Shown here: positions 1 through 8,543 of the stretch, one piece after another
Position numbering within the stretch: position 1 is the first letter of the stretch
Layout: each line of letters opens with the position of its first letter
Assembly (NCBI GenBank): GCA_037969585.1
Contig: JBBKXR010000298.1
Span: 5,492-69,491, forward strand
Source: JBBKXR01 sp037969585
GTDB taxonomy: Bacteria > Verrucomicrobiota > Verrucomicrobiia > Verrucomicrobiales > DEV007
Length of the DNA stretch: 64,000 nt
Reading direction: 5' to 3'
The notes under the pieces: generated by a model
Database searches by the model: none
What the model was told of the DNA's origin: nothing
Seen by the model: only the letters and a program-made list of their open reading frames with translations
Made by a program: the position numbers and the translations under genes

Positions 1-798
1 GGCAGCGAAGATAGCCACGGGCGGGCTTTGTGGGCGGCAGGTACCGGTGCAGGACGCTCACGTGATTCGGGCCACAGCCGACTGTCTGCGCAACTGTTCG
101 AGCACGGATATCCAGTCGTAGCGAGCTTTACCTCCCCGCGGGCCTGGGCGTTCACTTTGCTTGGTATTCACGAATATCTGCGTCGCTATCCGGGAGACGA
201 CAGTATCAATGCCCTACGCGAGGATTTGACAGGCAAGTTGGTAAACTGCTGGAAGGCGTCTTCCACTGCGGACTGGCCTTGGTTCGAAAACAGCCTCACC
301 TATGACAATGCTCGACTCAGTCAGGCATTGATTCTCAGCGGGCAATGGATGCCAAACCCTGAGGCGCTCAAGATCGGCTTAAAATCGCTGCGCTGGTTGG
401 CTTCGATCCAGACAGCCCAATCCGGTTGCTTCCGTCCCATCGGCAGCAACGGCTTTTATGAAAGCGGAGGATCGAGAGCGGATTTCGATCAACAACCCGT
501 CGAAGCGCAAGCGATGGTCGCGGCCTCCCACGAGGCATTTCGCGCCACCAGAGATGACACTTGGAACGAGGAAGCCAAACGGGCCTTCGAATGGTTTCTC
601 GGTCGCAACGATCTCAACACACCCATTTACGATTTTGTAACCGGCGGCTGCGGCGACGGCCTCCATGCCGATGGTGTCAGCGAGAACCAGGGCGCCGAGT
701 CGACACTCGCTTATCATTTAGCTCTCGCGGAAATGAACGGCGCTCAACAGCTGATCACTTTCCCATACCCCATCCCTACCAAAGACTCTAACTTTTGA
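1..798 (+). CDS. Glycosyltransferase-associated C-terminal domain protein (5' end outside window)
   Basis: The reading frame is open to the left window edge, so the N-terminus is missing. The visible 265 residues start with SEDSHGRALW and end with a DGLHADGVSENQGAES block. Both are typical of the alpha-helical region that follows, or is encoded beside, GT4-type glycosyltransferases next to GH130 enzymes. The missing part may hold a glycosyltransferase domain. The stop codon overlaps the TTG start of the GH130 gene (TTGA), which suggests translational coupling in one operon. The role is probably in making or remodelling a mannose-containing glycan. Family recognition is from remembered motifs; the exact activity is unknown. 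Confidence 0.7.
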   Translation, partial: GSEDSHGRALWAAGTGAGRSRDSGHSRLSAQLFEHGYPVVASFTSPRAWAFTLLGIHEYLRRYPGDDSINALREDLTGKLVNCWKASSTADWPWFENSLTYDNARLSQALILSGQWMPNPEALKIGLKSLRWLASIQTAQSGCFRPIGSNGFYESGGSRADFDQQPVEAQAMVAASHEAFRATRDDTWNEEAKRAFEWFLGRNDLNTPIYDFVTGGCGDGLHADGVSENQGAESTLAYHLALAEMNGAQQLITFPYPIPTKDSNF

Positions 799-2282
799 AT
801 TCTATCCGAATCCATCGCCACGAGGTGACCTTGCTGCCCGAGAGTGCACGCGTCATCCTGCGTCCGTTTATCCCCGGCGAGAACCGGCTCATCCTCACCG
901 TAGTTGGCCGCGCCCTCGCACTGACCGAGGAGGAAGTCGTCTGCGAGTTGGCTGAGATGCGTCGGGAATTTGAGGATCGGCATTACGATATCGAGTCGAT
1001 CCTGATGGATCATTTTGAAAAAATAAAAGCGCACGTGTTCACCCAGCGTCCGCTATCGCGAGAGCGGCAACTGCTGATCGGTGCACTCTTTTCCGGAGAA
1101 TACGCCCTGGAGTCCGCCGCGATTTTCAATCCCTCCATGGTGCCGCACCCGGACCAGAGCAATCTTCCCGAAGGAGCCCAGCGTTTCATCATGAGCCTGC
1201 GTGCGGTCGGTGAAGGCCATGTCTCTTCGATCGAATTTCGCGCCGGAGTCATCTCAGCGGACAGTAGAATCACGCTGGATCCCGTATCCCGCTTTGTCAC
1301 CGCGCCGGAAATCATTCCCGACCCCAGTTATCAAAAACGACGATTCTGCATCAAGTTGCATGAAATGGGCTGCGATGGTGATTATGCCACGGCGGTTATG
1401 GAGCCGCTCGGCAAAAGTTTTAACCGAAGCGATCTGAACCGAAGCGTCGGCACGGTCCGCCACGAGCACCAGCCTGCGACTCACGATTTGAAGCACACAC
1501 TGGATTCTATTCAGTGGCTGGCAGATTCTAACTATGAAGTTCGCTTTTCAAAGAAGCTGGCGATCAGCGAGCGCATCATTTTCCCGGTCTCAACCAACGA
1601 GACCAATGGCATCGAAGACGCCCGCTTTGTCCGCTTCGTTGATGACGACGGCACGGTCACCTACTACGCGACCTATACGGCGTACAACGGCCACGACATC
1701 CTTCCGCAACTCCTCGAGACGACCGATTTCCTTCATTTTCATGTCCTGACTCTGAATGGCAACGCAGTTCAGAATAAGGGCATGGCACTTTTTCCCCGCC
1801 GCATCGGCGGCCGCTACGCCATGCTCTCCCGACAGGATAACGAAAACCTGTTCATCATGTTTTCGGAAAGCCCCCATCATTGGTCCGATCCTCAGGTGAT
1901 CGTCCGCCCCTGCGAGATGTGGGAATCGGTGAAAATCGGCAACTGCGGCTCACCGATAGAAACGGAAGCTGGCTGGGTAGTCATCACCCATGGCGTTGGT
2001 CCGATGCGCAAATACTGCATTGGCGCCGTGTTGCTCGACCTGGAAGATCCCACCAAAGTGATCGGGCGCCTCCCCGAACCCCTGCTTAGTCCAGAAGGTA
2101 ACGAAAGGGAAGGCTATGTTCCCAATGTCGTCTATAGCTGCGGCTCCATGCTCCACGGGGATAAATTGATCCTGCCATTCGCGGTCAGCGATCACTCCTC
2201 AGCCGTTGCCAGCTTTCTGCTCGACGATTTGCTGAAGGCCTTACTCGCAAACAACGCTGCGGCTCCCTGCGAAGTGCAATGA
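795..2282 (+). CDS. GH130-family glycoside phosphorylase/hydrolase (mannoside-active family)
   Basis: A 495-residue protein of the GH130 (formerly DUF377) five-bladed propeller family. The family contains beta-mannoside phosphorylases and beta-1,2-mannosidases. Residues 272-277 read GIEDAR, the family's conserved G-x-E-D-x-R block, whose Asp (275) is the likely proton donor. About 140 residues precede the catalytic propeller, so this is the long form of the family, with no signal peptide. The TTG start overlaps the upstream stop and the end overlaps the next gene by ATGA, so three genes are coupled. Linkage preference, and phosphorolysis versus hydrolysis, cannot be decided by reading. Confidence 0.85.
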   Translation: MNSIRIHRHEVTLLPESARVILRPFIPGENRLILTVVGRALALTEEEVVCELAEMRREFEDRHYDIESILMDHFEKIKAHVFTQRPLSRERQLLIGALFSGEYALESAAIFNPSMVPHPDQSNLPEGAQRFIMSLRAVGEGHVSSIEFRAGVISADSRITLDPVSRFVTAPEIIPDPSYQKRRFCIKLHEMGCDGDYATAVMEPLGKSFNRSDLNRSVGTVRHEHQPATHDLKHTLDSIQWLADSNYEVRFSKKLAISERIIFPVSTNETNGIEDARFVRFVDDDGTVTYYATYTAYNGHDILPQLLETTDFLHFHVLTLNGNAVQNKGMALFPRRIGGRYAMLSRQDNENLFIMFSESPHHWSDPQVIVRPCEMWESVKIGNCGSPIETEAGWVVITHGVGPMRKYCIGAVLLDLEDPTKVIGRLPEPLLSPEGNEREGYVPNVVYSCGSMLHGDKLILPFAVSDHSSAVASFLLDDLLKALLANNAAAPCEVQ

Positions 2283-3337
2283 GTCAGTCCAGCATCGAAA
2301 AATGGCGTGATAAAAGAATCGCTGTGCTCTCGCCGGTAGCGTGGCGCACGCCGCCAGAGCGATATGGAGCCTGGGAAACCGTCGCCTCCAATATTACCGA
2401 AGGTCTCGTCGCCCGCGGCTGGGACGTGACTTTGTTCGCAACCGCAGATTCGATCACAAAAGCCCGCCTGCACGCCGTCGTGCCGCAAGGCTATGAGGAA
2501 GATCCCGAAGCTGATGCCAAGGTTGCCGAATATCTGCACCTCTCGGAAATGTTCGAGCACGCGGCAGAATTCGACCTGATACACAGCCACTACGATTTCA
2601 TGGCTCTCAGCTTCAGCCATCTCATCAAAACCCCGATGCTTACGACCATCCACGGGTTTTCGTCACCGAAAATCATGCCGGTTTACGAAAAATATCGTGA
2701 TGGCAACTTTGTTTCGATCAGCGAATCCGACCGGACCGAGGGCTTAAACTACCTGGCCACGGTCTACAACGGAATTGATCTCTCCCTCTACCCGCTGGTA
2801 GAAAAGGCCGGTGACGACCTCATTTTTCTCGGTCGGATTCACCCGGACAAAGGCGTTCACCTCGCCACCGAAGTCGCGCAACAGAGTGGCAGGCGACTCG
2901 TCATCGCTGGGATTATTCAGGACGAACGATATTTCCGCGAGCAAGTCGAACCCCACATCGACGACGACAGAATTCGCTACGTCGGCCCCGTCGACAACTC
3001 GGGCAAGAATCGATTGTTCGCACAGGCGAGCGCCCTGCTTCATCTCAACACCATCCCCGAACGCTTTGGTCTCGTCCTCGCCGAAGCGAACGCCGCTGGA
3101 GTGCCGGTCATCGCAATGGATCTTGGTTCATGCCGCGAAGTCATCGCTGACGAGGAGACCGGATATCTCGTCAACAGCGTTGCCGAAGCCGTCGAAGCGA
3201 TCGACCGCTTAGCGGACATCGATCGCAAGGCTTGCCGGAGTCGCGTCGAGAATCATTTTTCCATCGAAACCATGGTGGCTGGTTACGAGCAAGTTTACGC
3301 AAACATCTTCGCGTCCGGCGACGAAGCCAGGCCGTAG
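2279..3337 (+). CDS. GT4-family glycosyltransferase
   Basis: A 352-residue retaining GT-B glycosyltransferase. The N-terminal Rossmann half has the motif ERYGAWETVASNITEGL. The C-terminal nucleotide-sugar half has LIFLGRIHPDKG (about 181-192) and the signature E-RFGLVLA-E (E261 and E269), typical of GT4 enzymes using GDP- or UDP-sugars. No signal peptide or membrane segment is visible, so it is cytoplasmic. The ATG overlaps the GH130 stop (ATGA). With the preceding glycosyltransferase-associated protein and GH130 it forms a small glycan synthesis or turnover operon. Donor and acceptor are not determinable. Confidence 0.88.
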   Translation: MSQSSIEKWRDKRIAVLSPVAWRTPPERYGAWETVASNITEGLVARGWDVTLFATADSITKARLHAVVPQGYEEDPEADAKVAEYLHLSEMFEHAAEFDLIHSHYDFMALSFSHLIKTPMLTTIHGFSSPKIMPVYEKYRDGNFVSISESDRTEGLNYLATVYNGIDLSLYPLVEKAGDDLIFLGRIHPDKGVHLATEVAQQSGRRLVIAGIIQDERYFREQVEPHIDDDRIRYVGPVDNSGKNRLFAQASALLHLNTIPERFGLVLAEANAAGVPVIAMDLGSCREVIADEETGYLVNSVAEAVEAIDRLADIDRKACRSRVENHFSIETMVAGYEQVYANIFASGDEARP

Positions 3338-3446
3338 TGGCGGGCTTCCTGAGCCTTGTTGGCTTGGACGATAGCCTCTCGTTGAGATCAGTGCGCCCCT
3401 ACCATGCGCAAACAAACAGGCTCGTTGAAAGTTAACGATGAGAATC

Positions 3447-3929
3447 TCAGTCGGCCAGACCGGCGGGCAGCTTGCCACCGTTCTCAGCAATTTTCCCCAT
3501 GACCGTTTTGTGCAGCCACATGTTCATTTCGGCGGAACCATCGGCGTCGATTTTCTTCTGCTTATAACCGAGCTCCAGCGCCATTTCTTTGCGGGCACCA
3601 TAGCTGCTGTCGATGTCGAGTAGCTTGCACAGATCGACGATCGATTTTTTCCAGTCGAGGTCTTCGGGATGCGCTTCTTCGAGCGCATCCAGACTGGCTT
3701 CGACGTCGACCATTTCGACCGGTGCAGGCGCAGTAGTTTCGGAAGCAGCTCCAGACTTGGCCTGTGCGGCCACGGCACCGGTGTCGTCATCCAACGGAAC
3801 CGTGTCTGCATTGAGATCAACGCTCTTTTTCTCGTCAGCTATAGCCTCAACCACGATCGGAACTCCGCTGCTCTTCTCGGCTTTATTTTTGCCGAAAACT
3901 TTATCCATCAAGTTGCTAAATAAACCCAT
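3447..3929 (-). CDS. DUF3597 domain protein
   Basis: A 160-residue soluble protein starting MGLFSNLMDKVFG. A low-complexity Ala/Asp/Glu linker (about 30-75) leads to a conserved C-terminal domain of about 85 residues (LDWKKSIVDLCKLLDID, then MNMWLHKTVMGKIAENGGKLP). This arrangement, with an amphipathic N-terminal helix and C-terminal helical domain, matches DUF3597, a family of unknown function. It has no signal peptide. It is transcribed convergently to the GT4 gene and sits alone, 68 nt downstream of the small membrane protein gene. The function is unknown. Confidence 0.75.
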   Translation of the reverse strand: MGLFSNLMDKVFGKNKAEKSSGVPIVVEAIADEKKSVDLNADTVPLDDDTGAVAAQAKSGAASETTAPAPVEMVDVEASLDALEEAHPEDLDWKKSIVDLCKLLDIDSSYGARKEMALELGYKQKKIDADGSAEMNMWLHKTVMGKIAENGGKLPAGLAD

Positions 3930-3997
3930 AATGACACCAGATTAGCCAAGAATCTGAGCAAAGGCAAACACGCCGTTTGCCACCGGCGAAAAAATAA

Positions 3998-4294
3998 TCA
4001 CCACCGGAAGTACCAACGAAAAAGCAGAGCTTCCGCACCCAGAGCCCCCACCGTCGCCAAACTCGACAGGGTCAATCGCCCAGCGGCTTTCATCCAACCA
4101 CGCCCCTCGTCCTCAGCGAAGATTAGCCCCGGATACCGCGAATTCCCTAAACTCCAATGGACGAACAACCAGTAAACCAAACCTATCAAAATCACGGTGA
4201 CAGCAGCGACGAGCGCCAGCCTGGCCGCCCCTTCAGCCCAATGTCGCTCCCGATCCTCAGCTGGCATCCGATACTGACGACAAATTAAAGCCAT
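3998..4294 (-). CDS. Small two-helix membrane protein, unknown function
   Basis: A predicted 98-residue protein with two hydrophobic segments, LALVAAVTVILIGLVYWLFV (about 26-45) and a weaker one near the C-terminus. A second ATG at 4267 would give an 89-residue form that overlaps the end of tldE by 11 nt, which fits the overlap style of this operon better. Neither start has a clear ribosome binding site. I do not recognise a family. Position directly after tldE suggests co-transcription. Confidence 0.55.
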   Translation of the reverse strand: MALICRQYRMPAEDRERHWAEGAARLALVAAVTVILIGLVYWLFVHWSLGNSRYPGLIFAEDEGRGWMKAAGRLTLSSLATVGALGAEALLFRWYFRW

Positions 4295-5588
4295 CGATCA
4301 GCATCGGCGGCACCAGCATCGGCGTCGCGCCCTCGCTTCCGAGCACGCGTTCAGGAACTCCGCTGGCGGCCAGATTTTTCAGCACATTGATCGGCGATTC
4401 ATTGAAGCGAAAATTCTTCACCGGACCAGCGATCTCGCCATTTTCGATCAAGAATGTCCCGTCCCGAGTCAGGCCAGTCAGGAGCAGAGTCTGCGGCTGC
4501 ACCATGCGGATGTACCACAGCCGCGTCACCAGAAAACCATGCTCAACGCCACCCATCAACTCAGCGAGATCCTTGCCCTCACCGTCGACCAGCAGGTTGC
4601 TCGGGTGCGACTGAGGATCGATCGACTCATGCTTCGCCCAGTAGCGCCCGCAATGCAGTTGCTTCAGCTTGCCGTTTTCGATCCAAGTCTCCTCACCCGC
4701 CGGAAGGCCACTCCAGTCGGCGACACTTGAGGGAACCCGTGGATCGCCCGGATTCGATCTCACCGTCGCTCGGCTGCCAAACACTTCCGTGCCTACCGCG
4801 TCCAAACCACCCAGGCCATTCAGAAAGCTGCGTCCCTCGTCGACACTGCGCCGATCGAGTTCGTAGATCAAACTGCTGACTATATCGCGCGCCGCCGACG
4901 CTTCGAGAATGACCGGGAAACGGCCGGGCTCGGCAGCCACTGCGTTGCGCGAAGCCAGCGATTTTTCGACCGCCCGCTGACCGACCGGTGCCAGATCGAT
5001 GTCAGCCATCGCCGTCGACTGTCGACTCGCCCAGCCCGAACCACGACCCTCTTCGATCCGTGACGTCACCGAAAAGTCGACACCGGTTTCCGGCTGATAC
5101 AAAAACAGCCCCGCGCTGTTGCCCGAGATTCTCGACACCGCCGCACGCTCCAGATAACCCGCCGACTTCACGCCCGCCTTGCGCGACGCCTCCAGAACCG
5201 GAGCTACCTTTTCAGCCAACTCCGCCATGCCGGCGCTCGCCGTCGCTTCATCCCAGCATTTTGGCTCAGCATAATCCTGCGGACCAAGCGGCGGCATATA
5301 CTCAGGATTCTCCGGCGCCAACTTGGCCATCGCCTCCGAGCGCGCCACCGCATCCTTGAGCGCTTCGCCATCGGTTCGATCAATCGTGACCGAAGCCGAG
5401 CGCGTGCCAAAACTTGAACTGACCGTCAGCGACAAACCACCGATGCTGCCGTTGGTGGTCAGATCATTGTTCGCAAAACGAATATTGGTATTCTGCGACG
5501 AAGCCATACTGACCTCCGCCGAATCCGCCTTCGACAGAGCCAGCACCTGCTCGACCAAGTCGCGCCCCTGTTGTTGGTTCAGCACCAT
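4257..5588 (-). CDS. tldE: TldE/PmbA-family metalloprotease partner subunit
   Basis: A 443-residue member of the U62 peptidase family (PmbA/TldE), the partner of TldD in a heterodimer that cleaves unfolded peptides, for example in microcin maturation. The start chosen is the ATG at 5588 (MVLNQQQGRD), which overlaps the tldD stop by 10 nt; longer in-frame extension upstream lies inside tldD and has no family similarity. The C-terminal third holds the usual TldE blocks (SFLNGLGGLDAVG, LLLTGLTRDGTFLIENGEI). As in the family, no HExxxH zinc motif is present. It lacks a signal peptide although the adjacent TldD has a Tat leader. Confidence 0.88.
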   Translation of the reverse strand: MVLNQQQGRDLVEQVLALSKADSAEVSMASSQNTNIRFANNDLTTNGSIGGLSLTVSSSFGTRSASVTIDRTDGEALKDAVARSEAMAKLAPENPEYMPPLGPQDYAEPKCWDEATASAGMAELAEKVAPVLEASRKAGVKSAGYLERAAVSRISGNSAGLFLYQPETGVDFSVTSRIEEGRGSGWASRQSTAMADIDLAPVGQRAVEKSLASRNAVAAEPGRFPVILEASAARDIVSSLIYELDRRSVDEGRSFLNGLGGLDAVGTEVFGSRATVRSNPGDPRVPSSVADWSGLPAGEETWIENGKLKQLHCGRYWAKHESIDPQSHPSNLLVDGEGKDLAELMGGVEHGFLVTRLWYIRMVQPQTLLLTGLTRDGTFLIENGEIAGPVKNFRFNESPINVLKNLAASGVPERVLGSEGATPMLVPPMLIDGFNLSSVSDAS

Positions 5589-7207
5589 GCGTTTGCCTGA
5601 CACGCTGCGTTGGTTCGCGACGCCTGCTTTCCAGCCTCCTGTTCGGTGTTGAGAATGTTGATCTGACGAAACCGTGCCGGCACCGCGCCATGCGAAACCG
5701 GTGCCAACTGCCCCGGCTGTCCCTTGCCACAATTGAACGCGCCACCCAACTCGTAGCTGTCGCTGCCGCCCAATCCGTCGCAGGCACGCCAGAAGTCGAC
5801 CGAATTCCCCTGATAAGCCACATCGCGCAGCATGCCGTCGATTTTACCGCCGCGGATACGATGAAAAACCTGCCCCGTGAACTGAAAATTGTAGCGCTGC
5901 TGATCGATACTCCAGCTGCCGTTGCCCTCGATGAAAATGCCGTCCTCGACATCGGCGATCAGCTCCTGAGCAGCGATCTGTTCAGGCCCTGGTTGCAGTG
6001 AAATGTTCGGCATCCGCTGAATCGGGAACGCATCGTAGCCATCAGCGTAGGCACAGCCGTTGCTCTCAGTGCGCCCGATTTTCTGCGCCTGCCCGATCGC
6101 CATCTGATAATTGGAAAATTTTCCTGAATCAATAATCTTAAACTCTTTGCCGTCGGTTTTTACGCCGTCGTCATCATAGCCAATTGTCGACAGTCCGGTC
6201 GCTTGAGTGCGATCACCGACCATGGTCACCAGATCGCTTGCGTATTTCAGCTCGCCCAATTTGTCCGGTGTAGCGAACGAGGTGCCCGCATAGTTGGCTT
6301 CATAGCCTAGCGCCCGATCCAACTCCGTCGGATGACCAATCGTTTCGTGAATGGTCAGCCACAGGTTGCTCGGTGCGATGACCAGATCCATTGCACCCGG
6401 CGTCACCGACGGCGCGGCCATTTTTTCCTTCGCCTGCTCGACCGCCAGGGCCGACTCCGCCGAAAAATCGTAGCCACGCAGATACTCGAAGCCCCGCCCG
6501 CGTGGCGGCGCAAAACTATCGCGAGTCGCGTAACCGCCCTTTTTTTCATCGAGCACAGTCACCGTGAACTGCGGAAACACCCGCGTCCGCGCTTGCACGA
6601 TGCGACTGCCGTGACTGGAAGCGAACCACTTTTCTTCGCTGACCTGCGCAACACTCGAGCTGCAAAAATTCGCTCCGGCTTTGGCCGCCGTGCCATTCAG
6701 TTCCAGCAGCAGAGACGCCTTTTCCTCCAGCGGAACGGAAAAGGGATCAATCTCGACCTTCTGCCGCCAAGTATCGCGATAGGCGGGCACGTCCTCCAAC
6801 ACCACCGGTGCCGCCTGCAATGAGTTAAGTCCCTTCGCAACTTCGACTGCCTGCCGCGCCAGTTTGGTCACTGCGCTGTCGCCATCACCGATCGCCCCGG
6901 CAGCAAAGCCCCAAGTGCCATTCACCAACACCCTGACCGAACAGCCAACGCTTTCCCGATACGACACACCGCGCACGATCTGCTCGCGTGTTGAAATGCT
7001 TTCCGAGCGACTGCGCTCGATGCGAAAATCTGCGTAGCCCGCTCCCGCCATCGCCGCTGCTCCAAGCGCCACGTCGGCGAGCCGTTCAAAATCCGCCGCC
7101 ACCACATCGACCACTTGCTGCGCCCCGGCCGCCTGCGAAAACACCAGATCCGCGCCCACTGCTAAAGGCAGGGCTGAGGCACGGCTGAGAAAATCGCGAC
7201 GGTTCAT
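5579..7207 (-). CDS. tldD: Tat-exported TldD-family metalloprotease
   Basis: The catalytic subunit of the TldD/TldE pair. The zinc motif HETIGH is at about residues 287-292, and the late FNCGKGQPGQ block supplies the Cys that acts as third zinc ligand in the family. The N-terminus is MNRRDFLSRASALPLAVGADLVFSQAAGA, a twin-arginine signal, so this version should act outside the cytoplasm. ATG at 7207 was chosen over an upstream TTG because it begins the Tat motif. The gene overlaps tldE by 10 nt. A periplasmic TldD beside a leaderless TldE implies co-export of the pair or separate compartments. Confidence 0.9.
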   Translation of the reverse strand: MNRRDFLSRASALPLAVGADLVFSQAAGAQQVVDVVAADFERLADVALGAAAMAGAGYADFRIERSRSESISTREQIVRGVSYRESVGCSVRVLVNGTWGFAAGAIGDGDSAVTKLARQAVEVAKGLNSLQAAPVVLEDVPAYRDTWRQKVEIDPFSVPLEEKASLLLELNGTAAKAGANFCSSSVAQVSEEKWFASSHGSRIVQARTRVFPQFTVTVLDEKKGGYATRDSFAPPRGRGFEYLRGYDFSAESALAVEQAKEKMAAPSVTPGAMDLVIAPSNLWLTIHETIGHPTELDRALGYEANYAGTSFATPDKLGELKYASDLVTMVGDRTQATGLSTIGYDDDGVKTDGKEFKIIDSGKFSNYQMAIGQAQKIGRTESNGCAYADGYDAFPIQRMPNISLQPGPEQIAAQELIADVEDGIFIEGNGSWSIDQQRYNFQFTGQVFHRIRGGKIDGMLRDVAYQGNSVDFWRACDGLGGSDSYELGGAFNCGKGQPGQLAPVSHGAVPARFRQINILNTEQEAGKQASRTNAACQANAWC

Positions 7208-7362
7208 AGAGGGGGTTTTCAACAGCGCTTGACGGGGCGTTTCGCTGCCCGTGTATCCAACCGCTCAGCAAGCTCTCCGTCAATCACGATTGTGGCCTCG
7301 TCGTCTGATCGCTTCATTCTCCCCCGGTGTTCGGATTCGCGGCTGCACAAGGTTGATACCCC

Positions 7363-7881
7363 CTACGCGACTGGATCACGGTTGCCTCGCTGCAGGTCCT
7401 CGTCGATCTGACTTCGCACAATAGTGAGAAGTCGTTTCAGTTCGTTGATTTCGGAATCTTTCAGCCCTGATTCGACGACCAGGTTGCCACGATGATGGGC
7501 CTTCCGCATCGCGGGCTCCATGGTGCGCCCCTTGCCAGTTAATTTGATGCGCCGCGCCCGGCGATCGACTGAACAGGGGCGGCGCTTGATGATGTTCTCT
7601 TTCTCGAGTCGATCGAGCAGCCCGCTCATGGTGCCGTTGGGAATATTTAATTGATCGACCAGTTCTTTGACGATGCAGTCATCGTTTTCCAGAAGGGCAA
7701 AATACACACTCGCCATGCCAATGAGATACTGCCCCTTGAGCCCTCCTTCGGCGAGGCAATGCTCCGCAAAAGGGCGGAAACTAGCGGTCAGACCAGCAAC
7801 GTGAAAGGAAAGGTCTTCAAATACGCTGTGATCTTTTTTCAAAAAATGACGGGTAGAGTAAGTGCCCCCATCCTGCCACAT
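7363..7881 (-). CDS. MarR-family transcriptional regulator
   Basis: A 172-residue winged-helix protein. The recognition region IPNGTMSGLLDRLEKENIIKRRPCSVDRRARRIKLTGKG (about 75-115) is the classic MarR helix-turn-helix and beta-wing, with the conserved D-RR-R wing motif. Helices before and after form the dimer interface. It follows the methyltransferase by 31 nt on the same strand and lies 155 nt upstream of tldD. MarR proteins usually repress neighbouring genes in response to small phenolic or oxidising ligands; the target here is unknown. The first ATG is used, but the first about 15 residues look unlike a MarR start, so the true start may be further in. Confidence 0.88.
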   Translation of the reverse strand: MWQDGGTYSTRHFLKKDHSVFEDLSFHVAGLTASFRPFAEHCLAEGGLKGQYLIGMASVYFALLENDDCIVKELVDQLNIPNGTMSGLLDRLEKENIIKRRPCSVDRRARRIKLTGKGRTMEPAMRKAHHRGNLVVESGLKDSEINELKRLLTIVRSQIDEDLQRGNRDPVA

Positions 7882-7912
7882 CGCCGGGAAAAACTCTATG
7901 CGGATCTGTTGC

Positions 7913-8512
7913 CTAGCGTCTTCTCATTCGGCAGGCCCATGCGAGAGGACCGGGCCCTTCGGTATTTGTATCCAGCCGAAACGTTTCGATGCGATCAATT
8001 TCGAATGAGCCGGCGAAAGCATCGCGAATCTCAGATTCGTGCAAAACGGGCGGCCCGCCGGGAGTTACTTCGGTGGCATTTCCGCAAAGGAGAAACACTT
8101 GCGATCCAGAGCGGGTAATTTTTTCTAACACAGCAACATACTTTGCTCGTTCCAGCGGATCGAAGACATGAAAGCAACCTCGATCAAAAACCAGGTCGAA
8201 CGCCTGTTCGATTCCCGGGTCGAGGGCACTCGCATGAACCCACTCGATCACAACCCCGGCCGCTTTGGCCCGTTGCCGGGCGATGCTAAGCGCTTCGGCA
8301 GTCAGTTCCACACCGGTCACTCGATACCCCTTTTCCGCCAGGAAGATGGCGTTGGTGCCGGTGCCGGATCCCATTTCGAGGACCGCTGCGCCGCAAGGCA
8401 GATCGGCGTCATCAAGGTAGGACCTGAGTTGGCAGGAGGGGCGGCCGGTGTCCCAGGGAGCGGTGCCGTTGAGGTATTCGGCGGTCCAGTTGCGGATCGG
8501 TTCGGTTGTCAT
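7913..8512 (-). CDS. Class I SAM-dependent methyltransferase
   Basis: A 199-residue Rossmann-fold methyltransferase. Motif I VLEMGSGTGTNAIFLAEKG binds S-adenosylmethionine, followed by the acidic loop GVELTAEAL and DLVFDRGCFHVF. The layout with a short N-terminal cap ending in PWDTGRPSCQL resembles the TehB/thiopurine methyltransferase group, which often acts on small, metalloid or thiol compounds. ATG at 8512 (MTTEPIRNW) is preferred because the upstream extension overlaps the preceding gene and has no family similarity. It lies 31 nt after the SGNH/EF-hand/deiodinase-like gene and 31 nt before the MarR gene. The substrate is unknown. Confidence 0.85.
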   Translation of the reverse strand: MTTEPIRNWTAEYLNGTAPWDTGRPSCQLRSYLDDADLPCGAAVLEMGSGTGTNAIFLAEKGYRVTGVELTAEALSIARQRAKAAGVVIEWVHASALDPGIEQAFDLVFDRGCFHVFDPLERAKYVAVLEKITRSGSQVFLLCGNATEVTPGGPPVLHESEIRDAFAGSFEIDRIETFRLDTNTEGPGPLAWACRMRRR

Positions 8513-8543
8513 CTTGTATCGTCGAAGCCGGATTGTCCGTGGC

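Noticed and set aside
4257..5732. Longer TldE starting 48 codons upstream
   Set aside because: The extension lies inside tldD and has no family similarity; ATG 5588 gives the usual length.
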